Below are positions 1-5,378 of a stretch of 17,853 nt of DNA, piece by piece. Under the pieces are notes generated by a model. That model was not told where the DNA came from and ran no database searches. It worked only from the letters and a program-made list of their open reading frames with translations. Within the stretch, counting starts at the first letter, position 1, and each line of letters starts with the position of its first letter. Both the position numbers and the translations under genes were made by a program. The stretch spans positions 1 to 17,853 of the forward strand of contig JAEDJB010000027.1 in NCBI GenBank assembly GCA_016296565.1, written 5' to 3'. The stretch comes from Oscillospiraceae bacterium (GTDB lineage Bacteria > Bacillota > Clostridia > Oscillospirales > Oscillospiraceae).

Positions 1-55
1 GCTGGGGCAAAAAAGCAACGATTTGCCCGGATTGTTCAAGGGTTCTTCACATTTG

Positions 56-84
56 CCTTGGCTCCCCCTCTGGGGGAGCCAAGG
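56..84. repeat. Perfect palindromic hairpin, copy of an intergenic repeat
   Basis: A 13-bp perfect inverted repeat (56-68 and 72-84) with a 3-base loop; the core is GGCTCCCCC / GGGGGAGCC. The same core occurs at 5306-5325 in a longer element. It has no T-tract, so it is not a typical terminator. It resembles the abundant palindromic intergenic repeats of gut Clostridia (general knowledge, not searched). Confidence 0.7.
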
Positions 85-199
85 GGGCCGGGATACCCAC
101 ACACACCCAGTTTCCCCACAAAAAAGCCGGGAGAACGCCACTTTCCCCCAGCCTACTATTTTTTCTGCTTGCTATTTTCTTTAATATCTGCTAAACTTT

Positions 200-309
200 T
201 CTTGAAAAACAGAATATGCGGCAGCTTTCAGAGAGGTAGGAGCCTCTGAAAGCCTGCGCAGGTGGGATAATCACCTACACAACGGCCCTTAAAAAGGCCG
301 CACCGCATA
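200..309 (-). ncRNA. Candidate structured small RNA (four-helix junction)
   Basis: A 7-bp closing helix (215-221 TATGCGG with 303-309 CCGCATA) encloses three hairpins: 224-233/244-253 (10 bp), 255-264/272-281 (10 bp with wobbles on the minus strand) and 283-287/296-300 (5 bp). I favour the minus strand. A perfect TATAAT lies just upstream there, the predicted start (about 309) coincides with the first base of the closing helix, and the helix is followed by TTCTGTTTTTC. On this strand two loops are pyrimidine-rich (ATTATCC and GCTCCTACCT), as in small RNAs that bind Shine-Dalgarno sequences. The plus strand also has a weaker promoter (TTGCTA-17-TAAACT, 169-197), so a structured leader of the downstream gene is the alternative. 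I could not match it to 6S RNA, SRP RNA, tRNA or a known riboswitch. Confidence 0.45.
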
Positions 310-315
310 GGCAGT

Positions 316-344
316 ATTATACCCTTTTTCAGCCCGCAATGCAA
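316..344 (-). promoter_or_regulatory. Promoter for the minus-strand structured RNA
   Basis: On the minus strand there is a perfect -10 TATAAT (321 to 316), a 17-base spacer and a weak -35 TTGCAT (344 to 339). The -35 is one arm of an inverted repeat ATGCAA-N5-TTGCAT (339-355), a possible operator. The predicted start near 309 falls at the first base of the folded RNA. Confidence 0.45.
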
Positions 345-453
345 GGATTTTGCATTTCCTGGCTTGGGAAGAGGTTTCTTTGTCGTTGGTATTTTTACCC
401 GACACCGCCATGACGGATGGTTGTGTGCATGGAAGGTTTTTTCCTTCTTCAAC

Positions 454-495
454 GCCGTGTAGGTCATCGGACCTGCATGGCATTTTTTGTTTTTC
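454..495 (+). terminator. Strong intrinsic terminator or leader attenuator
   Basis: A 12-bp stem (454-465 with 470-481, including two G-T wobbles) with loop ATCG is followed by ATTTTTTGTTTTTC. It lies about 70 bases before the ATG of the SLH surface protein. No plus-strand gene precedes it in the window, and I see no good promoter between it and the gene. It may therefore end an upstream transcript or act as an attenuator within the gene's leader. CCATG at 409-413 could pair with CATGG at either 428-432 or 476-480, so an alternative fold is possible. Confidence 0.6.
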
Positions 496-505
496 ACCGC
501 CCGGT

Positions 506-524
506 CCAGGGGGCTTCCCCCTGG
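506..524 (+). other. GC-rich leader hairpin before the surface protein gene
   Basis: CCAGGGGG (506-513), loop CTT and CCCCCTGG (517-524) form a perfect 8-bp hairpin. It ends 24 bases before the GGGAGG ribosome binding site. There is no following T-run, so it is not a terminator; a role in mRNA stability or translation is possible but unproven. Confidence 0.5.
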
Positions 525-563
525 GGGCTGGGTGGGAGAAAATAAAAAGGGAGGACTTTGAAC

Positions 564-3500
564 ATGAAGAAAAGACTGTTGAGCCTGGCGTTATGTTTGG
601 CGCTGGTTCTGTCTCTCTTGCCAACTGCAGCGCTGGCAGCAGAGGCCAAGATGCCTTTTACCGATGTAAAGAGCACGGACTGGTTTTATGGTGCAGTCCA
701 GTACTCTTGGGAAAAAGGCATAATGAACGGCACAGGAGATACCACATTTTCTCCCAATGCCACTACCACCCGCGGGATGATCGTTACGATCTTGCACCGC
801 ATGGAAGGGACGCCTGCTGCGTCTGGTGTGTCCTTCACTGATGTTGCTGACAATGCATATTACACAAATGGCGTTGCGTGGGCATCTGCCAACGATATCG
901 TTGGCGGCTACGGCAATGGGAAGTTTGGCTCTGAAGACCCCATTACCCGTGAGCAGATGGCAACCATCCTGTACCGGTATTCTGAATACAAAGGGTACGA
1001 TGTTACAGGAACCGCAGACCTGTCTACGTTTACTGATGCAGACACGGTCAGTGACTATGCGACCGCTGCCATGGCTTGGGCCAACGCCGAGGGTTTGATC
1101 ACCGGCATGACCGCAACAACCCTTGTTCCCCAGGGAAATGCAACGCGCGCGCAAGTGGCAACAATTTTAATGCGGTTTTGTGAAACTGTGGTAGAGGAAC
1201 CCGCTTCTGCCATCTACACTGTGACCTTTGTCTGCAACTATGACAACCTGGGCACTTACACCACCCAAAAGGTCAGCAGCGGTGAGAAAGCAAAAATCCC
1301 TGCCACCCCCACCAGAAGCGGCTATACCTTTAACGGTTGGTATACGCAAGCTACCGGCGGCAGTAAGTTTGACTTTGACACTGAGATCACCAAAGATATC
1401 ACGCTGTATGCACAGTGGAGCAAAACCAGCAGCGGAAGCTCCAGCGGCAACGGCGGCGGTAATGTCAATGTACCTGTTCTTCCTACGCCCTCCCCTGACA
1501 GCTATACCGTTACATTTAACTCCAACGGGGGAAGCAACGTTGTGGCACAAACAGTGAAAGATGGCGAGGTTGCCATTGAGCCTGCTGCCCCGATAAGGGA
1601 CAGATTTATCTTCGATGGCTGGTATGAGGACGCAGAATGCACGGAGCTTTATGATTTTGAGCTTCTTGTGCTGGAGGACATCGAACTCTATGCCGGCTGG
1701 AGAGAGCCTGGCCCCTACAGCATCTCGTTTGATAGTGCGGGAGGAAGCGCCGTTCCCACACAGACGGTAGAGGAGAATCAGGTTGCCGTCAAGCCAGAAG
1801 ATCCGGAGAGAGCCGGATACATCTTCCTCGGCTGGCTTACCGAAGAGGATGCGTATTTCGAATTTGACGAAGTCATCAATAGAAACCTTGCTTTGACTGC
1901 TGACTGGATCGAAGAAAGTGAGTTTGAGTATGTCCTCGACGATATCTTGGGCGTAAATAGTCTGGATACAATTGAGCAGACCTTGAGCGGAGACGGGAGC
2001 ATAACGGGCATTGAGGTCTCCTATAAATTAAACGATGCTGGTAAGGTTACCGCAACGCAGATCATGACCGGACCCATGCTTCGTATTCCGGGCTACCTGG
2101 CTGCGGTGGATATCAATGCGCTTGGCGGAACCGTCACCGATGCCGTCATTGCGTTCCACTACGACCCGGCACAATTAGCTGCGAATGGGATTAACCCTCA
2201 GGATCTTGCAATCGTCTGGTACGATGAAGAAAACGATATTGTAGTCCTGCTTGAAAGTCAAGTGGATACGTTAAATAATATTGTTTCCGTAGAGACTGGT
2301 CACTTCAGCGAGTACGCTGTGGTGAACATAGCGGAGTGGATGGCAGCACAGACTGCCCAGCTTCCGACTATTCGAACGGATGAAACACCCTACTATAGTA
2401 TTGTACTTTCAATAGATTGCTCTGGCAGTATGTCCGGCGAAAAGATGCAAAAAAGCATCGAAGCTGCACAGAACATGATTGATGTGCTTGCTGATGAAGA
2501 TCGCATCACGCTGCTTGCTTTCACGAGTTCGACTCGGACGCTTCTCGACCAGGTTCAGCTTGTTTCCATCAATGAAGAAGGAGATCCTGTCGACAATAGA
2601 AACATGATCAAAGCGCAGATTGCGAGTTTATATGCATCCGGCGGGACGAATATCGAAAGCGCCCTGCAACGCGCTTTAAAGAGCAAAAGTGATGATACTC
2701 AATATCAGTCGTTCGTGATCCTTCTCTCCGATGGGCAAAGCAGTGTTTCCAATAGTGTCCTGGCCTCACTGAAAGCGAACAATCAGCGTGTTATCGCAGT
2801 TGGTATCGGAAGCGACGTTGCTCAGTCCTTGATGCAAAGAATCGCAACCGCAACAGACGGAGCCTATCTCTATTGCCAGAATGCCAGTGACTTGGCCTCT
2901 GCATTCAAAGCGTTGCAGGATGCCTATATTGGATCAACGGAAGATTCTGATGGCGATGGTCTGCCAGACCTAGTTGAAACCACGGGCATGCGCGATCAGT
3001 ATGGGGAGATTTGGACAACTGATCCAAATAATCCAGACTCGGACGGTGATGGACTCAGCGATAGCGAAGAGATGGGTCTGTACCATCCTCTCGCGCAGCA
3101 TCCCTATTTCCAGCGGGTTTCTCGTCCTGATCTGTACACAGTGAAAAGCGACGAGGCCTATCTGCTGATGCCCGAACACATGATGTATTCACTGGATATG
3201 GATAACAACAAGCTAAAGCTGGAAATATACGTATCCGATGGTGGATATCGGATGGTCCCGGATCTGCTGACACCTCCTGATCCTGATGACATCCCCAAGG
3301 AATACATCTACTCTCCACCCCAGAACTTGAAGGTCGAACTGAGCGGCCTGCCGGACGGCGTGGTCATCGACAGCTTGGAAACTGTAAACACTGGGTTTAT
3401 CCCTGGCACACTAACGACATCTTACAAGACCACGGCGATATTGTCCTATACGAAGAGTGTTGTGCTGGAGAACGTCACATGGACCGTGACAGCTGACAAC

Positions 3501-4523
3501 TGCAGCGAATGGTCCGGATTTGCGGAGAATGGCATTAAGGCAACATATGTGCAGAAGACGCAGTCTGTCCCTGCAACCAAGATAAACCCCAAAGAGGATA
3601 CTTCCAAGGCCGAGCAAGCCCGCCAGGATCTGGCGCAGGCCGCGTTGGATATCGTGAAGACACTCTATTCGAAGGCCGAGGCCGAAACCAGCGGGATCGT
3701 CGAGGATGCACGCACCAAGGTGAAGGACATGATGCACACTACACTGTGCCATAAGGGCGACACCTTACCCGATGAAGTGTATGATGCCTTCGCAATGGCG
3801 ATACTGGACTCGCTGGACAGCTCTGCGGTCGATACATACGAGACGAAGATGGATAAGCTCAGCAATCAGCTCTATGGTCAGATTAAGGCAAGTATCAAAA
3901 GCGATGAAACCACAGTGACAATTAACAAAACCCGATACACTATTTCCTATTTTATATCAACAATGAACAAACTCGGTGTCGGAACTGTGGACATTACCTG
4001 GCGCGAAAGTAGCGGGAAATCTCACTCAGCCCACCTGACATGGGAGAACGTCAGCAGCAAAGACGGATGCAAGGCTTTGGCGGATTATTGCGCAGCATTG
4101 GCGCAGTTAAACCAAGGAGTCTGGAGAGATTTTCTGTCCTATTATGTCAGCGATGCGTTCGGTTTGATGGGGATCACCACGGTCACTAAGGCAAATGTTG
4201 ACAAGGTCTTCGATGCGGCGGAAAAGACAATCAAGGCGCTCTGTAACAAGGATGACGCGAATGCGCTGATTAAGGAGATGGGGGACAAGATCGGAGAACA
4301 ACTCCAGAGCGGTTTGACCAATAAGTTCAAGAGCTTTATCAAGGATAATATCCCAAACGGTGACAAAATCGTCAAGTCTGCCGAACTGTATAACACAGCA
4401 AAGAAGAAATACGATGAGTTCCAGAACTTCCTGTCCTCCTCGGATTCCGAAAAGGCTGCCCAGGCTTTTAGCGCGTTTGAAAAAGCCTACGAGAAGCTGG
4501 AGGCAGAAATCAATTCTATTTGA
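564..4523 (+). CDS. Secreted SLH-domain surface protein with InlB-type repeats, vWA domain and calcium-binding repeats
   Basis: A 1319-residue predicted cell-surface adhesin. ATG 564 is chosen because GGGAGG (549-554) sits 9 bases upstream; a TTG at 558 would be too close. Domains in order: Sec signal peptide (1-25, cleavage after ALA); three SLH domains (about 31-205) that normally bind cell-wall polymers; an InlB/Flg_new beta-repeat (217-290); a Gly/Ser linker; two more such repeats (314-384, 385-450); a beta-rich region ending in a GHFSEY motif (H580-F581-S582); a vWA domain (about 612-785) with an intact MIDAS DxSxS motif at D618; two DSDGDG calcium-binding thrombospondin-3-like motifs (794 and 825); and a mostly helical C-terminal region (about 850-1319) that I do not recognise. 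There is no sortase motif or C-terminal membrane anchor, so attachment is through SLH. Codon use is visibly more AT-rich than in the neighbours, suggesting transfer or different selection. The ligand is unknown. Confidence 0.93.
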   Translation: MKKRLLSLALCLALVLSLLPTAALAAEAKMPFTDVKSTDWFYGAVQYSWEKGIMNGTGDTTFSPNATTTRGMIVTILHRMEGTPAASGVSFTDVADNAYYTNGVAWASANDIVGGYGNGKFGSEDPITREQMATILYRYSEYKGYDVTGTADLSTFTDADTVSDYATAAMAWANAEGLITGMTATTLVPQGNATRAQVATILMRFCETVVEEPASAIYTVTFVCNYDNLGTYTTQKVSSGEKAKIPATPTRSGYTFNGWYTQATGGSKFDFDTEITKDITLYAQWSKTSSGSSSGNGGGNVNVPVLPTPSPDSYTVTFNSNGGSNVVAQTVKDGEVAIEPAAPIRDRFIFDGWYEDAECTELYDFELLVLEDIELYAGWREPGPYSISFDSAGGSAVPTQTVEENQVAVKPEDPERAGYIFLGWLTEEDAYFEFDEVINRNLALTADWIEESEFEYVLDDILGVNSLDTIEQTLSGDGSITGIEVSYKLNDAGKVTATQIMTGPMLRIPGYLAAVDINALGGTVTDAVIAFHYDPAQLAANGINPQDLAIVWYDEENDIVVLLESQVDTLNNIVSVETGHFSEYAVVNIAEWMAAQTAQLPTIRTDETPYYSIVLSIDCSGSMSGEKMQKSIEAAQNMIDVLADEDRITLLAFTSSTRTLLDQVQLVSINEEGDPVDNRNMIKAQIASLYASGGTNIESALQRALKSKSDDTQYQSFVILLSDGQSSVSNSVLASLKANNQRVIAVGIGSDVAQSLMQRIATATDGAYLYCQNASDLASAFKALQDAYIGSTEDSDGDGLPDLVETTGMRDQYGEIWTTDPNNPDSDGDGLSDSEEMGLYHPLAQHPYFQRVSRPDLYTVKSDEAYLLMPEHMMYSLDMDNNKLKLEIYVSDGGYRMVPDLLTPPDPDDIPKEYIYSPPQNLKVELSGLPDGVVIDSLETVNTGFIPGTLTTSYKTTAILSYTKSVVLENVTWTVTADNCSEWSGFAENGIKATYVQKTQSVPATKINPKEDTSKAEQARQDLAQAALDIVKTLYSKAEAETSGIVEDARTKVKDMMHTTLCHKGDTLPDEVYDAFAMAILDSLDSSAVDTYETKMDKLSNQLYGQIKASIKSDETTVTINKTRYTISYFISTMNKLGVGTVDITWRESSGKSHSAHLTWENVSSKDGCKALADYCAALAQLNQGVWRDFLSYYVSDAFGLMGITTVTKANVDKVFDAAEKTIKALCNKDDANALIKEMGDKIGEQLQSGLTNKFKSFIKDNIPNGDKIVKSAELYNTAKKKYDEFQNFLSSSDSEKAAQAFSAFEKAYEKLEAEINSI

Positions 4524-4525
4524 AC

Positions 4526-4556
4526 AAAAAAGGAGCGCCGTTCGGCGCTCCTTTTT
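4526..4556 (+). terminator. Terminator of the SLH surface protein gene
   Basis: GGAGCGCC (4532-4539), loop GTTC and GGCGCTCC (4544-4551), flanked by an A-run and TTTTT, form a classic intrinsic terminator. It lies a few bases after the stop codon at 4523. Confidence 0.92.
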
Positions 4557-4576
4557 GCGTGTCATACGCTCTGAAA

Positions 4577-4606
4577 TTGACAACCTTCTTCAAACCATGC
4601 TATGAT
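4577..4606 (+). promoter_or_regulatory. Strong promoter for the 27-residue peptide mRNA
   Basis: Consensus -35 TTGACA (4577-4582), an 18-base spacer and -10 TATGAT (4601-4606, five of six matches). The start is predicted near 4613, so the RNA would begin almost directly with a CCCC-ACAA-GGGG hairpin (4614-4625). The promoter follows the surface protein terminator, so the peptide is an independent transcription unit. Confidence 0.75.
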
Positions 4607-4625
4607 ATTCTCACCCCACAAGGGG

Positions 4626-4657
4626 CAGAAGAGCACTGCACAACGGCAGGCGGTCAG
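4626..4657 (+). repeat. Left arm of imperfect inverted repeat flanking the peptide gene
   Basis: This arm begins CAGAAGAGCACTGCA and ends GCGGTCAG. The same boxes occur on the opposite strand at 4814-4840, with a short insertion here (CGGCAG region). Each arm lies just downstream of its own convergent promoter, so the two RNAs would share a similar 5' segment. A sense RNA reaching 4840 could fold 5' end to 3' end. Confidence 0.7.
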
Positions 4658-4663
4658 TCACAT

Positions 4664-4677
4664 CCTCCGAGAGGAGG
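4664..4677 (+). promoter_or_regulatory. Shine-Dalgarno-sequestering hairpin of the peptide mRNA
   Basis: CCTCC (4664-4668), loop GAGA and GGAGG (4673-4677). The right arm is the ribosome binding site of the peptide ATG at 4685. CCCCAC near the RNA 5' end (4614-4619) is also complementary to GTGGGG (4677-4682). Either pairing would mask translation initiation, as in type I toxin mRNAs. The effect is inference. Confidence 0.55.
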
Positions 4678-4684
4678 TGGGGCT

Positions 4685-4768
4685 ATGCCAGTTACGATTA
4701 CGTTACATATCTTCGGATACACCGTAACGATCCGTATCAAGGGCAGAAACCGCCACTCTGCACAGTGA
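4685..4768 (+). CDS. 27-residue hydrophobic/basic peptide, candidate type I toxin
   Basis: I do not recognise a named family. ATG 4685 has an excellent AGGAGGTG site seven bases upstream; an in-frame start at 4520 would overlap the surface protein end and its terminator, so it is rejected. The peptide starts MPVTITLHIFGYTVTIRI and ends in a polar basic tail (KGRNRHSAQ). Hydrophobic residues alternate with Thr, His and Tyr, which suggests an amphipathic beta-strand as much as a membrane helix. It has its own near-consensus promoter, a masked ribosome binding site, a hairpin over its stop codon, and an opposing promoter downstream. That arrangement matches Gram-positive type I toxin-antitoxin loci (Fst, TxpA, BsrG) in layout but not in peptide sequence. 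A regulatory leader peptide is an alternative. Toxicity is inference. Confidence 0.6.
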   Translation: MPVTITLHIFGYTVTIRIKGRNRHSAQ

Positions 4769-4776
4769 CGGTTTCT
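4745..4776. terminator. Shared hairpin at the 3' ends of the convergent RNAs
   Basis: AGAAACCGCCACT (4745-4757), a 6-base loop and AGTGACGGTTTCT (4764-4776). The stem has one C-A mismatch on the plus strand but a G-T wobble on the minus strand, so it is a continuous 13-bp stem in the antisense RNA. It covers the peptide stop codon. Neither side has a strong T-run, so a shared terminator is tentative; RNA pairing or stability is an alternative role. Confidence 0.45.
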
Positions 4777-4813
4777 AGTCTCTAAAATTGATTAGAAAAT
4801 TTCCTTCGCTGGG

Positions 4814-4840
4814 CTGACCGCTTGTTGCAGTGCCCTTCTG
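4814..4840 (-). repeat. Right arm of the inverted repeat
   Basis: On the minus strand this arm begins CAGAAGGGCACTGCA and ends AAGCGGTCAG. It matches 4626-4657 apart from one substitution in the first box and a shorter middle. It begins at the predicted antisense RNA start. Confidence 0.7.
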
Positions 4841-4852
4841 TATCATTATGAT
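4825..4852 (+). promoter_or_regulatory. Possible crcB promoter overlapping the antisense promoter
   Basis: TTGCAG (4825-4830), a 16-base spacer and TATGAT (4847-4852), about 50 bases before the crcB start. The -10 lies within the palindrome TATCATTATGATA (4841-4853), which also supplies the minus-strand -10. Two polymerases would compete here. Confidence 0.35.
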
Positions 4853-4876
4853 ACCAGCCCCACCCTCCATTGTCAA
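4848..4876 (-). promoter_or_regulatory. Strong antisense promoter facing the peptide gene
   Basis: On the minus strand: TTGACA (4876 to 4871), an exact 17-base spacer and TATCAT (4853 to 4848, five of six matches). No minus-strand gene follows it before the surface protein terminator, so its likely product is an antisense RNA. Confidence 0.7.
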
Positions 4877-4902
4877 GGGCGGGGAAGAAACGAGGTTTTT
4901 CT

Positions 4903-5268
4903 ATGTTTTCCAACTGTCTTTTCGTGGGCGCCGGCGGGGCCGCCGGGGCGGTGTGCCGGTATCTCATGGGGCTGATCCCCTGGCTCCAGCGGGGGGCTTT
5001 TCCCCTGCCCACCCTGCTCATTAACCTGCTGGGTGCCTTTCTTATCGGCCTTATCGCCCAGCGGGCCGGCGGACCAGCGGGGATGGACCCCAACCTGGTC
5101 CTTCTGCTGAAAGTAGGCTTCTGCGGGGGCTTTACCACCTTCTCCACCTTCTCCCTGGAGTCCCTCTCCCTGCTGGAGAGCGGCCGCTGGGGCCTCTTCA
5201 CCCTGTACGCCGGGCTGAGCCTAGTTCTCTGCATCGCCGGCGCAGCACTGGGGAAGGCAGTGGGGTAA
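4903..5268 (+). CDS. crcB: Fluoride ion channel CrcB/FluC
   Basis: A 121-residue four-helix membrane protein of the FluC family, which exports fluoride as a dual-topology dimer. ATG 4903 is chosen because GAGG lies 8 bases upstream and the protein then starts MFSNCLFVGAGGAAGA, the usual FluC beginning; an upstream in-frame TTG (4870) has no such support. Visible family marks are the GGAAGAVCRY segment (11-20), the conserved Asn in LLINLLGAF (N41) and the GFCGGFTTFSTFS signature (72-84) with the phenylalanine-rich fluoride path. Length is normal. It stands alone between the antisense locus and a terminator. I find no fluoride riboswitch upstream. It converges with the hybrid kinase gene. Confidence 0.95.
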   Translation: MFSNCLFVGAGGAAGAVCRYLMGLIPWLQRGAFPLPTLLINLLGAFLIGLIAQRAGGPAGMDPNLVLLLKVGFCGGFTTFSTFSLESLSLLESGRWGLFTLYAGLSLVLCIAGAALGKAVG

Positions 5269-5280
5269 AAACGCCGTATC

Positions 5281-5328
5281 GCCCTCTCAGTCAGCTTCGC
5301 TGACAGCTCCCCCAGAGGGGGAGCCAAG
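5281..5328. repeat. Double-hairpin palindromic intergenic repeat
   Basis: Two hairpins in tandem: GTCAGC-TTC-GCTGAC (5290-5304) and GCTCCCCC-AGA-GGGGGAGC (5306-5324). The second shares its core with the palindrome at 56-84. It sits just after the crcB stop codon and before the crcB terminator. It resembles the REP-like repeats scattered between genes in gut Clostridia. Confidence 0.7.
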
Positions 5329-5343
5329 AAATTACAGCAAACA

Positions 5344-5378
5344 AGCCGGGACTGTTTTGCGGTCCCGGCTGTTTTTTT
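5344..5378 (+). terminator. Terminator between convergent crcB and hybrid kinase genes
   Basis: AGCCGGGAC (5344-5352), a 9-base loop and GTCCCGGCT (5362-5370) followed by GTTTTTTT. It serves crcB on the plus strand, and its T-run touches the kinase stop codon (5377-5379). It may also end the kinase transcript, though the T-run on that side is weak. Confidence 0.88.

Larger units (their letters stand above)
4745..4841 (-). ncRNA. Candidate antisense RNA (antitoxin-like) to the peptide mRNA
   Basis: It is predicted from the consensus minus-strand promoter at 4848-4876, with a start near 4841. Transcription runs back toward the peptide gene and would overlap its 3' end through the 13-bp hairpin. 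The 3' end shown is a guess at that hairpin. A 23-codon frame starting almost at the transcription start has no ribosome binding site, so the RNA is treated as noncoding. Confidence 0.5.

Noticed and set aside
58..249. 63-residue plus-strand frame near the left edge
   Set aside because: It starts inside the palindromic repeat, has no ribosome binding site and no recognisable sequence.
200..320. 6S RNA, SRP RNA or tRNA in the structured region
   Set aside because: The fold is a multi-branch junction, not a single bulged rod; the GGAAG tetraloop region of SRP RNA and the T-arm of tRNA are missing.
4780..4902. Fluoride riboswitch before crcB
   Set aside because: The conserved GGCGATGG-type and CTGATGA-type segments of the crcB motif are absent.
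4782..5327. 181-residue minus-strand frame opposite crcB
   Set aside because: Arg/Pro-rich shadow of crcB that begins in the palindromic repeat; the antisense promoter is inside it, not before it.
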